Shown here one piece after another: positions 16,472-25,822 of a stretch of 52,820 nt of DNA (the stretch's first letter is position 1; each line of letters opens with the position of its first letter). Below the pieces are notes generated by a model. The model saw only the letters and a program-made list of their open reading frames with translations. It was not told where the DNA came from and made no database searches. A program made the position numbers and the translations under genes. The stretch lies in the NCBI GenBank assembly GCA_028293625.1, contig JAQGOL010000004.1:1-52820 (forward strand), in the 5' to 3' direction. This DNA comes from Chthoniobacteraceae bacterium (GTDB taxonomy: Bacteria > Verrucomicrobiota > Verrucomicrobiia > Chthoniobacterales > Chthoniobacteraceae).

Positions 16472-17545
16472 ATGTCTATAAACGATCGCGCCGCGGGCGC
16501 TGTGATGGGTGCGTTGATTGGTGACGCCTTGGCGCTGGGGCCGCACTGGTATTATGATCTCGATGAGATGCGGCGCGATTACGGGGACTGGATCACCGGT
16601 TACACCGATCCCAAGCCGGAGCGCTATCATGCGGGACTGAAGGCGGGACAGCTTTCCCAGGCCGGGATCATCGCCACCATGTTGCTGCGGTCCACGATCG
16701 ATTGCGGCGGTTACGATCAGGATGATTTTTGCCGGCGCCTGGATGAGGAACTCTTTCCGCAGCTGGATGGCACGCCGAGGAATGGCCCGGGCGGATACAC
16801 CAGCCAATCGATCCGGGAAGCGTGGCGCCAGCGCGTTGAACAAAAGCGGTCATGGAAAGAGACGGGCGGGCACGCCGATACCACGGAAGCGGCCGAGCGC
16901 GCGATTGTGCTGGCGGCGCGCTACGCCACGACGCCGCGAAAAGTGGCTGAGACGGTGAGCGCGAATTGTCTCCTGACGCAGGCCGATGAAGCGATCGTGG
17001 CGATGACCACCGCGTATGGCTGTGCGCTCGGTTTGCTGGTGCGCGGCGAAAAGCTCGACCCATTCCTTTCGGATAAACTCATGGAGCTGGTGAAAGCCGG
17101 CGATCTGCCATTCCATGCGGTGACCACGGGCAAATTGCAGCCGCCCAAACCGGGCGGCCAGGATCGACCGTGCGCCGGCCGGTTCTCGTCGCCTGACGCG
17201 TTGTTGACGCCCTCTTTTATGGCTGAAGCGGCATTGGATCCCGGGATCCGGATCGAGCCCGCGTGGAAAGTTTCTACGGTTTATGGGATGCCGTGCGCAA
17301 TTTATCATCAGCTGCCTGCGGCTTATTACCTTGCCGCGCGTTTTTCGGACGACTTCGAGTCCGCGATTCTCCATGCGCTCAATGGCGGAGGACAGAATCA
17401 GGCTCGCTGCATTCTTACCGGCGCGCTGGTGGGAGCGCAGGTTGGGCTTTCCGGGATTCCGGCGCGTTTTCTCGACGGCCTCGAAAATGCCGCGGAGCTG
17501 ATGGCGCTGGCGCGCGAGCTTGGCAGACAGGCGGATTCGGACTGA
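16472..17545 (+). CDS. ADP-ribosylglycohydrolase-fold protein, crystallin-J1-like
   Basis: The start at 16472 (MSINDRAAGAVMGALIGDAL) gives 357 residues; an ATG at 16430 is possible but adds a non-conserved leader. The all-helical ADP-ribosylglycohydrolase fold is suggested by MGALIGDALALGPHWYYDLD, GHADTTEAAERAIVLA and the C-terminal ALNGGGQNQARCILTGALVG. In active DraG/ARH enzymes that last block reads GGDTD(S/T) and holds two magnesium ions, and an SDDT motif lies near residue 55. Here those positions read GGGQNQ and AGQLSQ, so the metal site is lost. Related catalytically altered members include jellyfish J1-crystallins. The substrate, if any, is unknown. Confidence 0.8.
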   Translation: MSINDRAAGAVMGALIGDALALGPHWYYDLDEMRRDYGDWITGYTDPKPERYHAGLKAGQLSQAGIIATMLLRSTIDCGGYDQDDFCRRLDEELFPQLDGTPRNGPGGYTSQSIREAWRQRVEQKRSWKETGGHADTTEAAERAIVLAARYATTPRKVAETVSANCLLTQADEAIVAMTTAYGCALGLLVRGEKLDPFLSDKLMELVKAGDLPFHAVTTGKLQPPKPGGQDRPCAGRFSSPDALLTPSFMAEAALDPGIRIEPAWKVSTVYGMPCAIYHQLPAAYYLAARFSDDFESAILHALNGGGQNQARCILTGALVGAQVGLSGIPARFLDGLENAAELMALARELGRQADSD

Positions 17546-17679
17546 ACCAAGCAGGTTTTTGACATCTGTAGCTCGGTTTTTTTGGTCACATGTTGATTCA
17601 CCGAGTGCTAGCAATGTTGCAGCGTGGTGACGCGATTTCTTTCTGTTCAAATTGGCTTCATACATGCTTTTTCAGATTC

Positions 17680-18528
17680 ATGCGCCACCCCGCTGTAAAG
17701 GAACCTATTCAGAATGCAGACAACCCGTGTCCGGTACGGCATCGGGTTGGATCAACCTATCATGCCGCTTTTCTTGCGGTGATGCTGGTGGCGGCGGGCT
17801 CTCTGAGCGCCGCCAAATCGTCGGCGGTTTCAGCCGAGGCCGCGGTTCCGGGCAAGGTGGCGGTTTCCAATAAGGCGGTTCCGCTTCCCGAAGGGCGCAT
17901 GATCAAACCTCGCGAGGTTCTCAAAGCGGAAGAGGCGCTTACTCTGATTGATCTTTCCCAGCTGTTGCGCAGTGGGCTGAGCGATCGCGAGATTATTGAA
18001 GATGTGCGGCGGCGCGGCCTGGTGGAAGCGCTCAACGAATCGGGAGAACGTTATTTGCAGGCTTACAGGGCGAGTCCGGCGTTGATCACGACGCTCAGAA
18101 ATTACGATTACGTTCTCACCGATGTTGAACGGCAGAACTATTATGCGAGGTCATCGGCCCGCCTTGAGAACAGTCCGGGGACAGCCGGGCGTCAGCATTC
18201 CGGCGGAGCGGACGATAGGGAGCGCAAGCGCCAGCTCGATCTCCAGCGTCAAACTATTGCCATCGCCGAGCGCAACCAGCAGATGGAAGCCAATCGCGTG
18301 GCGAAGATGGATGAGGAGACCGCGGAGGATAGGCGCCAGCGCGTCCTGACCAATGATCGCTCCAGCCAGACCACCGCGCTGCGTTCCATCACTTCCGGGA
18401 CAATCTACGGGACACCCGGTTACGTGCGGCCTTATCCACGTTACCCGGCGCCAAATTATCCGGCACCAAATTATCCGCGGCGCGTTCTGCCTGTTGAGCG
18501 GCAGTCATCCTTTTCAAAGCAGCCGTGA
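17680..18528 (+). CDS. Exported hypothetical protein with Tyr/Pro-rich tail
   Basis: The ATG at 17680 gives 282 residues; the frame is open further upstream. A hydrophobic segment near residues 29-46 (AAFLAVMLVAAGSLSAAKSS) looks like a signal peptide or anchor. A helical domain follows, including LIDLSQLLRSGLSDREIIED, then a charged coiled-coil region (about residues 175-225). The tail is a Tyr/Pro repeat of the type YPAPNYPAPNYP. The 3' end overlaps the convergent PEP-CTERM gene by 15 bases. I recognise no family; a cell-envelope location is inferred. Confidence 0.6.
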   Translation: MRHPAVKEPIQNADNPCPVRHRVGSTYHAAFLAVMLVAAGSLSAAKSSAVSAEAAVPGKVAVSNKAVPLPEGRMIKPREVLKAEEALTLIDLSQLLRSGLSDREIIEDVRRRGLVEALNESGERYLQAYRASPALITTLRNYDYVLTDVERQNYYARSSARLENSPGTAGRQHSGGADDRERKRQLDLQRQTIAIAERNQQMEANRVAKMDEETAEDRRQRVLTNDRSSQTTALRSITSGTIYGTPGYVRPYPRYPAPNYPAPNYPRRVLPVERQSSFSKQP

Positions 18529-21500
18529 TCGTGTCCGGATGGCAAGGACGCCAAGCCCGGCGAGCATGGCCAGCCACGCGCCGGGCTCGGGGACCGCGAT
18601 GAGGGCGACGTCGTTGGCGAGGCCGTCCGAGTTGGTGCCCGTGAAATTCGCGGTATAGCTGAGTTGGAACCGGTATCCGTTGAGGAGAATATCGGAGGCG
18701 GTAAACTCACTGCCGTTGAGCGTGGCAAAAGTGCCATTCACCGCGGCGTGACTGTTATTGGCGATTAAAAAGAGGGTATCGCCAAAGGCAAACGAGGGCG
18801 TTCCCAGCAACGTCAGTTTTAAGTCACCGCCCTCGAGGGTCACCACGCCGCTTGCAGCGACCCGATCGTAGGCCGCCTCGCCGGCGCCTCCGATTTCCAT
18901 GGCAAGATGCGCCCCCGCCGTCAGGGAAAATGCGCGGGTGGTAAGGATGCCGGCCACATTTGGGGCGTTGCCCGGGGAAACGGTCGCGCCACTGGTGGCC
19001 GCGTTGCCACTGCCGATCGCGTTGACCGGCCCAATGGACCCGGAGCCGCCCAGGACGACGGGCGTTCCCAGGTTTGCGAAGTCGCCGACGGTGATGACGC
19101 TGACGCCGGCGATGGAACCGCTCACAATCGTCGTGCCTTCTTTGAGAACGGTGGCGCCCCGGTAGGAACTTGCCCCGGCGAGGATGAGCGTGCCGGCGCC
19201 GGTCTTGCTGATTCCCTGCACGGATCCGTTGTCGGTCACGATATTGCCGCTCACAGTGGTCACGCCGCTGGCGATGGTGAACCGGCCGCTATTGGCGTCT
19301 TCTCCGCGGACGCCTACCGGTTTGCTTATTGTGTTGATGCCAGTGGCATCAAATCCGCCGCGGCTGAGCACATAACCAACGTTTGATCCGCGGATGGTGG
19401 CATTGGTGAGGGTGATCACGGGCGTAACCCCTTCAAGGAATGAAGTCAGATCGAATGTGCCGCCGTTGATCGTAAAGGCGGTTAGTTCATCGTTGATGAG
19501 GCTGCTTTGGGCCAGTTGCAAGGTTGCCCCGCTATTGATGGTGACGCTGTTTCCAGGGGGGAGCGCATCGGTGTTCGCCCCTTTTTGGAGCTTGAGAATT
19601 CCGCCGTTGATCACGGTTGAGCCGGTGTAAGTATTGGCGCCGCCGCCGCTGAGCGATTGCGTGCCGGGACCGTTTTTTACCAGGGAAAGATTCCCGGTGA
19701 TGGTGGCGTTGCCGGCGGTGTTGGCTGCCTGAATGCTCCCCGCGTAGGCTGCCGAAGTGGTCACATTGAGCGTGAGTGTTTTTGCCTCGCCGGAGTTGGT
19801 GACGGTGGCGTCCCGGCCAATCGTGCCGGATGTGCGCGCAAGGCCGGCCACGGTTTGATTAAATCCATTGAGATCCAATGTGGCGGGATCACTGGAAGCC
19901 AGATCGACGATGGCGGTCGTGGCGATCCCGTTTTCCGCGCCAATGGTGACCGTGCCCGCCTGGATCTGAAGCGCGCTGTAGCCGGTGCCGCCGCCTGACA
20001 TCGTCACATTCCCGAACCGGGTTGATACCGTGACCGCAGGAGGCGCGCTGATGAGACCGGTTACAATGAGCGCGGTTCCCACGGGCGCAGCAAAATGGCC
20101 GCCCGCAAAAGCGTTGCTGGTGATCGAGATGGGGCCGCTGACGGTTGCGATGCCCCCGACCGGCTCAATCAGGCCGCGCCCGGCGACCCCGCTATTGGAC
20201 CCGATGAAGAGGGGATTGCTGATAGTCAGACCGCCTTGGATGGCGAGGCGCGTCCCGTGAATCGCGACGGGACCGGTGCCAAAGGCCTGGGCATGGTTGG
20301 CCTGAATGATGCCGGCATTGATCCGCGTGCCGCCGCTGTAAGGGTTCGCTGTGCTGAGAGCCAAGGTGCCGGCACCTGATTTGGTCAGGCCGCCGTTGCC
20401 GGTGACGCTGATCGGCGTGTTGATGTCGAGGGTATTGGCGCTGACGGTGATAACGCCCTCTCCATTGCCAAGAATCAGGCCCGAAAAACCGCTGGCAATC
20501 GTGTAATTGAAGGCGCCTGCCGTGCCGATCGCGCCGCTGTTGACGGTGAGCGGCACCGGAGTGGAACTGGTGAGCGCGCTGGAGGCTGTTTTGAAAAGAA
20601 GCGAGTTGAGGACGATGGCTGAGCCGTTACCGAAGACGATGTTGGACTCGGCCGCCGCGTTGTCGGGGTTGGCGGCCGTGGAATAGCCTGCCGAAAGCGA
20701 GATGGTTTGCGCCGCATTGAGCACCCGAAAGCCAAGGGTGGTGTCGTAAGTGACAAACCCGCTGCCACTTCCTCCCACGGTATTATCGCCAAAGAGATAC
20801 GGAACGATTTTGAGCGCCGGGGTGGCGTCGTCAGGGGCCGAGTTGTTGAGGGTGGCGGTGCCGACCATGGTGAGCGCCATACCGGCATCTCCAAGCGTGA
20901 TCCGGGCAATGCTGTCAGGGAGGTCCTGGGCAAGGCCGGTGCCGCGCAGGAGCGCCGTGGCGTTGTTGGATCCTCTTGAAAATGAGGCAGCGCCGAGGGT
21001 GGTCACCCAGCCGGTTACGGAACCGACGCTGAGAATGTTGTTGCCGAAGGTGAGGCTCAATGCGCCGACGGTTTCGGTTGTGTCCGCCGCCGCGTTCGGC
21101 GTCAGGGAGAGCTGGGCGTTGTTTAAAATAACCGGGGCCGTGTTGGCGATCCGGTCCTCGTTGCCGGTGGCATTGACGAGGGAGAGCGTGCCGTTGTTGA
21201 CGGTGATGCCGGCCGAATGAAGCAGCGTGCCGGAGGAAACGGAATCGGTCCCGAGAGCAAGGCTGCCCGAGGAGACGACGGTGGCCCCCGTAAAACTATT
21301 GGTTCCGGTAAGCACAATGGTCGTCGAGGTGGTTAAAGTGCCTGTCCCTGTGATCGCGCCCGGGACTGTCAGGTTCCCCAATAGCGCGCCGCCGCCTGCG
21401 CCGAGGGTAATGCCGCGGTTGGCGTGCAAGACAGAGTCCGCTGCCAGCCAGCTCGTTCCAATGGCGCCGCCGCCTGAAAGGGTAATGGCGTCGGGGGTAA

Positions 21501-22233
21501 AATTGGCAGGCACCGCGCCGAAGCCCGTCTCAAAGGTGTTGCCGGATACAAAGCCGAGCCGATAGAGCCCCTGATTGACAACCAGCTTCGAGAACGTGGA
21601 GTCGGCCATCGCCGGGCCTTGAAAACGAAACTCCCCAGGGCCGGTTTTTATCAGCGTATTGCCGTCGCCTTTGAGCGTTCCTAAAAAGATCGTCGAGCTG
21701 GCTCCCGTATTCGTGACTTCAATCGTGCCGCCCGCCGCGCCGATATTGATGGTAAAATCGGGGTCGGCAAATGCCGCGCCGGGGGCGTTGCTGGTGTTGC
21801 GAAACGTCCCTCCATTCAGGTTGAGCTGAGCGCCCGTTGTCGCCACCAGGTTCAAGGTGGACGGAATCGAAAGCTTTGCGCCGTTCTCGATTGTCACGGT
21901 TGCCGCCGCGATGTTCAACCCCGATCCGGCCAGGGAGACCGTTCCTTCCTGAACGGTTAATCCGCTGGCGTTTTGGACTGCATTTAACGTGATGGTATAT
22001 GCGCCGGTGGCATCTGTCCCGGCGGCAAAAACCGCGGAATCAGAAGGATCCCAGAAGCTGCCCGGCTCCGTGCCCGCTGGCGACAATGTCCAATTGGCGT
22101 TTTCCCAGTTGCCGTCCGGAAGGGGGCCGCCAGCCCCCGGAAGCTGGCTGTTGATATCCCAAAAGCGATCCGCCGCATTCAGTGGAAGGGAAAGCGACGC
22201 AATGCTGGCAAACAGAAGGAAAGATGGACGCAT
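18514..22233 (-). CDS. Autotransporter-associated beta-strand repeat protein with PEP-CTERM anchor
   Basis: The start at 22233 (MRPSFLLFASIASLSLPLNA) gives a signal peptide; a Met 8 codons upstream is also possible. The 1239-residue protein begins with the family hallmark AADRFWDINSQLPGAG. It is Gly/Ser/Thr/Asn-rich throughout, with several repeats of the type LTKSGAGTLAL...YSGGT.INAG, VKNGPGTQSLSGGGANTYTG and SKTGAGTLILAGASSYRGAT. These autotransporter-associated beta-strand repeats form extracellular beta-helices. The C-terminus is VPEPGAWLAMLAGLGVLAIR followed by TRSR: a PEP motif, transmembrane helix and basic tail processed by an exosortase. The protein is expected at the cell surface or in the matrix. 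It lies downstream of a second PEP-CTERM gene on the same strand. Confidence 0.9.
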   Translation of the reverse strand: MRPSFLLFASIASLSLPLNAADRFWDINSQLPGAGGPLPDGNWENANWTLSPAGTEPGSFWDPSDSAVFAAGTDATGAYTITLNAVQNASGLTVQEGTVSLAGSGLNIAAATVTIENGAKLSIPSTLNLVATTGAQLNLNGGTFRNTSNAPGAAFADPDFTINIGAAGGTIEVTNTGASSTIFLGTLKGDGNTLIKTGPGEFRFQGPAMADSTFSKLVVNQGLYRLGFVSGNTFETGFGAVPANFTPDAITLSGGGAIGTSWLAADSVLHANRGITLGAGGGALLGNLTVPGAITGTGTLTTSTTIVLTGTNSFTGATVVSSGSLALGTDSVSSGTLLHSAGITVNNGTLSLVNATGNEDRIANTAPVILNNAQLSLTPNAAADTTETVGALSLTFGNNILSVGSVTGWVTTLGAASFSRGSNNATALLRGTGLAQDLPDSIARITLGDAGMALTMVGTATLNNSAPDDATPALKIVPYLFGDNTVGGSGSGFVTYDTTLGFRVLNAAQTISLSAGYSTAANPDNAAAESNIVFGNGSAIVLNSLLFKTASSALTSSTPVPLTVNSGAIGTAGAFNYTIASGFSGLILGNGEGVITVSANTLDINTPISVTGNGGLTKSGAGTLALSTANPYSGGTRINAGIIQANHAQAFGTGPVAIHGTRLAIQGGLTISNPLFIGSNSGVAGRGLIEPVGGIATVSGPISITSNAFAGGHFAAPVGTALIVTGLISAPPAVTVSTRFGNVTMSGGGTGYSALQIQAGTVTIGAENGIATTAIVDLASSDPATLDLNGFNQTVAGLARTSGTIGRDATVTNSGEAKTLTLNVTTSAAYAGSIQAANTAGNATITGNLSLVKNGPGTQSLSGGGANTYTGSTVINGGILKLQKGANTDALPPGNSVTINSGATLQLAQSSLINDELTAFTINGGTFDLTSFLEGVTPVITLTNATIRGSNVGYVLSRGGFDATGINTISKPVGVRGEDANSGRFTIASGVTTVSGNIVTDNGSVQGISKTGAGTLILAGASSYRGATVLKEGTTIVSGSIAGVSVITVGDFANLGTPVVLGGSGSIGPVNAIGSGNAATSGATVSPGNAPNVAGILTTRAFSLTAGAHLAMEIGGAGEAAYDRVAASGVVTLEGGDLKLTLLGTPSFAFGDTLFLIANNSHAAVNGTFATLNGSEFTASDILLNGYRFQLSYTANFTGTNSDGLANDVALIAVPEPGAWLAMLAGLGVLAIRTRSRLL

Positions 22234-22356
22234 AAAGGGGGGCCGCTCCCGTGGCATTGGGCGGAGGATGCCGCAGGCTATATAAATAGCGTCCTCCGCA
22301 CAATGCCTTCGTCCTGCCAGCGATCCGCCGCCCCGAAGGACCGGGATTCCGTGCCG

Positions 22357-23211
22357 TTATTTGCGGCGGAAGCGGTTGAACCCGCAGCCGGCGAGGCCAA
22401 GGCCAATCAATGCGACTGAAGAGGGTTCGGGGATCGGGTTGTTTTGCAGATATTCCACCGCGCCATCGCTGTGAATCAGGCTGCTATAAGTTCCCGCGAT
22501 CGGGCTGGCGGCGGCATTGAAGTGGGCGAGAATCTGAGCCGGGTTCAAGGCGGTTTGATAAAACGCAGTTTCGTCAATCGAGCCGGTGAAGGGATTGGCG
22601 CTGTCGTCGTAACTGCCGATAGTGAATTTGGCCTGGCTGCTTGCGTTATAGATCCCGGAGCCTGTTGAGGTGTTATCGGCGAGTAATCCGTCGACATACA
22701 GAAGCGGAGTCGAACCATCCCAGACGGCTACGACATGGCTCCATGCATTGACCGAATAGGTGCCGCCGGTGAGATCGAATCCCGTGTTACTTCCATTGCC
22801 ATCGTACATGCGGAAATTCCATCCTGTCGCACCGCTGCGCTGGAAGAAAACCCAGCCTGAGCGGGAGCCGGAGCTTACACGGTTGAACACTGGCGCTGGC
22901 CCAAGCCCGTCATCCACCACAATGCCCGGTTTGGCCCAGAACTCGATGGTGAACGGGCTGCCGGCGGCAGGATTTAAAGCCGGATTGAAATCAACCGATG
23001 TATGGGCGCCACCGGCATATCCGACCGCCAGATCATTGCCGGCGGAGATCGCGCCGCTTAATCCAAGCGTGACGTTGGCTGTGTTGGTGCCATTGCCGGG
23101 CGATCCCAGGCTGCCTGTGTTGAAAGAAGTGGTTTGCGCGGTGGCCGAAGAAGGCGCAAGCAGCGTGCCGGCCGCGGCGATCGCCGCGACACATTGAGGA
23201 ATAATTTTCAT
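22357..23211 (-). CDS. LamG/concanavalin-like domain protein with PEP-CTERM anchor
   Basis: A 284-residue protein with a signal peptide (MKIIPQCVAAIAAAGTLLAP). The central region carries the LamG-like pattern FTIEFWAKPG, WSHVVAVWDG, LLYVDGLLADN, FTIGSYDD and GSIDETAFYQTALNPAQILA, which is typical of jelly-roll LamG domains that bind glycans or other surface ligands. The C-terminus IPEPSSVALIGLGLAGCGFN with RFRRK is a PEP-CTERM sorting signal. It precedes the autotransporter-repeat gene by 123 bases on the same strand and may be co-transcribed. No exosortase gene is in the window, so it must be elsewhere. Confidence 0.9.
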   Translation of the reverse strand: MKIIPQCVAAIAAAGTLLAPSSATAQTTSFNTGSLGSPGNGTNTANVTLGLSGAISAGNDLAVGYAGGAHTSVDFNPALNPAAGSPFTIEFWAKPGIVVDDGLGPAPVFNRVSSGSRSGWVFFQRSGATGWNFRMYDGNGSNTGFDLTGGTYSVNAWSHVVAVWDGSTPLLYVDGLLADNTSTGSGIYNASSQAKFTIGSYDDSANPFTGSIDETAFYQTALNPAQILAHFNAAASPIAGTYSSLIHSDGAVEYLQNNPIPEPSSVALIGLGLAGCGFNRFRRK

Positions 23212-23814
23212 GGATGTTTGGGATTAAAACCGGCGTTTATTTGGGTGCACCGGTGGCGGGCGAAAATCGCCGGGTATGACCTGATTTTTTTGACTAAAAA
23301 GGGCAGGCACTGCCTGCGACTAAACACGGTGCGCCAACGGCAGGCGACGATAAAAAGCTGGCTCGAAGGACGGCTTACCTAGGCGTTGATCAGCGTTCCT
23401 TCCGTGTTTGGAGCGGGAACAAACTGACGATGTAACCGCGTTGGTTATGCGAAAGCTTTTTACTTTGAAAAAGCAATCCAACGACAAAGAAATCCATCCG
23501 ACTTCGGAAATGCGAAGCCGCTCAAAACCCGCCTCTATGTACGAACCATTGAGCTACGAAAAGATGAGCAAAATGCCGAATCCGCAATGCAGGCAGCCTT
23601 ACCGTTTTGATCCGTGGCCTTTGGTAGGCGCGTTCATTTGTGCCGTGTCAGCCGCGGCCTCCTGGATGGTGCTTTGGGGTTTATGGAAATGTCTGCGCTG
23701 GTAAGAGCAGCGCTGTTTCAAACTCCCTGCTTGTAAAGACTCATCACCCTTTGGCGCCGTTTTCCCCCCGGCAAGGTTGCTTCGTGCAAACGCTTGCTGT
23801 TATGCAATCGCACT
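23212..23814. other. Intergenic stretch with one possible small membrane protein
   Basis: About 600 bases between divergent genes. A GCAGGC-ACT-GCCTGC hairpin lies near 23305 and is followed on the minus strand by a CCCTTTTT run. One short frame (see the entry at 23534) is protein-like; nothing else is supported. Confidence 0.4.
23534..23704 (+). CDS. Possible small single-helix membrane protein
   Basis: From the ATG at 23534 (MYEPLSYEKMSKMPNPQCRQ) the frame gives 56 residues ending with a convincing transmembrane helix (LVGAFICAVSAAASWMVLWG) and a short LWKCLRW tail. Other in-frame Met codons lie upstream at 23408 and downstream at 23564. No homologue is recognised and codon evidence is limited by length. 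Confidence 0.35.
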   Translation, partial: SMYEPLSYEKMSKMPNPQCRQPYRFDPWPLVGAFICAVSAAASWMVLWGLWKCLRW

Positions 23815-24417
23815 GTGCGGAGACTGGTTAAATTTCTTTTTCTTCTCCTCGGGCTTTTCATCGTTTTTCGATTTTGGCCGGCATCGGAACTGCGGCATGC
23901 GCCGGGGATTCTGGTCGCCGGGGATCCAAACCAGACAGCCATTACACCGGCGAGCCTGGGGGAAGTGGACGGGTTTCAACTCACGGCGGTTGCCCTGTAT
24001 GAGATTACCGCGCGAGTGTTGCATACGAAGCATTACCGCGGGGGGGCGGCGAGCCGGCTCGTTCCTTTCGATGTGGCCGTCGGCTGGGGGCCAATGTCCG
24101 ATCAGGCCGTTCTCGATCAGCTTGATATCTCTCAATCCAACCGGTTCTTTTTCTATTCCTGGGAAGGAGCGCCTCCGATTGACAAGACCGTCCTGGCCGG
24201 GCATTCCGCCAACATGCATTTGATCGCCTCCAATCGCTCGGTGGCGAACGGTATCGGGGCGTTAAAAAGCGGGGAAGTAGTGGCGATAATCGGTTACCTC
24301 GTTAACGCGGCCGGCCCGGAAGGCTTTTATTGGAATACGTCGCTTTCCCGCACCGATACGGGCAATGGCGCCTGTGAGCTCCTCTATGTGACGGCTATTC
24401 GTCCTGCGGAGCAATAA
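23815..24417 (+). CDS. Membrane-anchored conserved hypothetical protein
   Basis: A GTG at 23815 places a membrane anchor directly at the N-terminus (RRLVKFLFLLLGLFIVFRFW); a TTG at 23794 is an alternative. The remaining 180 residues form a soluble domain with VDGFQLTAVALYEITARVLH, TKHYRGG, FDVAVGWGPMSDQAVLDQLD and NRFFFYSWEGAPP. I recall this 'ARVL..K.Y....A.L.PFD...GWG.MSD' pattern from a widespread family without a known function. A C-terminal block GFYWNTSLSRTDTGNGACEL is also family-like. It is convergent with the YihY-type gene 16 bases away. Probably periplasmic. Confidence 0.7.
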   Translation: MRRLVKFLFLLLGLFIVFRFWPASELRHAPGILVAGDPNQTAITPASLGEVDGFQLTAVALYEITARVLHTKHYRGGAASRLVPFDVAVGWGPMSDQAVLDQLDISQSNRFFFYSWEGAPPIDKTVLAGHSANMHLIASNRSVANGIGALKSGEVVAIIGYLVNAAGPEGFYWNTSLSRTDTGNGACELLYVTAIRPAEQ

Positions 24418-24433
24418 GCGGGCAGGGGACTTT

Positions 24434-25699
24434 CTAACGGGCCAGATTAAAGCACGCTTTCCAAAGGCTTTTCACATCCAGCCTGCGCTCTGCTTCTTTC
24501 CACATGCGGTGGGTGAAATGCGCGGCGATTGGGATGGTAGCCAGCGCGAGATTGCGGGTCCCGTGAGTGATCTCCTGCACGGGCGTAAGCGAATCTTTTT
24601 TCCGTGCAAGAATTCCGACCGCATAGCCGCATCCCACGGCGGCAATCAACGCCGCCGCCGGGCTCTCCTTTAAATAACCGGGGACCTCGGCAAAACTGTG
24701 CGGATAAGCCGGGGCGGGAGGCGGCGTATAGACCGGCACCTCGACGACTTCCACTTCGGGCGGCACGCTCTCTTTTCCGGGGCTGAGTCCTTGCTGAACG
24801 CGCATCTGGGCCGTGACAGGCTCCGCGTATTTGTTGGGAACGATTTGATGGCCTGACGCCGTGGCGTAAACCTGTGTGAACTCAGCGCCAAAGAGAAGGA
24901 TGCACGAGGCGTAATAGACCCAAAGCAAGAGCAAAACAACCGAGGTCGCAGCTCCGTACGGGGATGCACTTCCCTGGTGTCCGAGGTAAAGGGCCAGAAG
25001 CTGCTTGCCGATTTCAAAAAGAAGCGCGGTGACGGCCGCTCCGATCCAAACATTCTGCCACTCAATTTTTGCATCAGGCAGCAGTTTGAAAATCATCGCA
25101 AAAAGCAGGGTGATGACGCCAAACGAAATGACAAACTCGGCGACGGTCCAGACCCAGTGCGGCAGGGGCAGCAGGTTGCTGAGGTTCTGGCTGAACGCTG
25201 CCATCACGGTGCTGAGGACTAGTGAGACCAAGAGTAGAAAACCGATAACAAGCACCATTCCAAAGCTAAGCAACCGGTCATGAATAAATCCTTTGATGCC
25301 CTGGCCGGATTTGGTTTGCACTTCCCAAACGGTATTTAAAGCGTCTTTTAGCTGCCCAAAAACACCGGAAGCTCCAAGCAACAATGTCACAAGCCCAAGA
25401 ATGGTGGCGGTGATCGTGCTGGAAGGTTTGCTGGCGCTTTTAATCATGGTTGCAACCGCCTGGGCAGCTTCCGGCCCGATGGTTCCGCGCAGTTGTTCAT
25501 CAAGCTGGCCACGCGCCGCCTCGGGTCCAAAAAACCATCCGGCCACACCGATTGCGATCACCAGGAGCGGCGCAATCGAGAAGGTGGAATAGTAGGCGAG
25601 CGCCGCAGCCAATCGCAACGCGTGATCTTCAGACCATTGACTGAATGTTTTTTTCAATAGCTCCCAGATGGAACGTCTGTTTAGCAAATCTGTGTTCAC
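24434..25699 (-). CDS. YihY/BrkB family inner-membrane protein with C-terminal extension
   Basis: A 421-residue integral membrane protein. The YihY/BrkB core (about residues 15-285) has six helices with the family blocks HALRLAAALAYYSTFSIAPL, LLLGASGVFGQLKDALNTVW, FLLLVSLVL and GAAVTALLFEIGKQLLALYL followed by YGAATSVVLLLLWVYYASCI. The old name ribonuclease BN does not apply to this fold; its role in the envelope is unclear. A tail of about 110 residues is unusual. It has a Pro-rich linker, a glycine-zipper-like helix AALIAAVGCGYAVGILARKK and an amphipathic end, resembling the membrane end of ElaB/DUF883 proteins. Confidence 0.9.
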   Translation of the reverse strand: MNTDLLNRRSIWELLKKTFSQWSEDHALRLAAALAYYSTFSIAPLLVIAIGVAGWFFGPEAARGQLDEQLRGTIGPEAAQAVATMIKSASKPSSTITATILGLVTLLLGASGVFGQLKDALNTVWEVQTKSGQGIKGFIHDRLLSFGMVLVIGFLLLVSLVLSTVMAAFSQNLSNLLPLPHWVWTVAEFVISFGVITLLFAMIFKLLPDAKIEWQNVWIGAAVTALLFEIGKQLLALYLGHQGSASPYGAATSVVLLLLWVYYASCILLFGAEFTQVYATASGHQIVPNKYAEPVTAQMRVQQGLSPGKESVPPEVEVVEVPVYTPPPAPAYPHSFAEVPGYLKESPAAALIAAVGCGYAVGILARKKDSLTPVQEITHGTRNLALATIPIAAHFTHRMWKEAERRLDVKSLWKACFNLAR

Positions 25700-25822
25700 G
25701 TTCTGGGAATCGGATCACAGGCAAGGATAGGGGGGCACAGCCCGGCTTCTTCCGGCATCATTTTGGCGCCGTGCAAAGTTCAGCATTGTCTCGTCCGGCT
25801 TTCCCCGGCATTCGTGCCACTT

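Noticed and set aside
19000-21565. Numerous long plus-strand open frames opposite the autotransporter-repeat gene
   Set aside because: They are antisense frames of a GC-rich, low-complexity coding region, with no domain pattern; the minus-strand PEP-CTERM protein is clearly the real gene.
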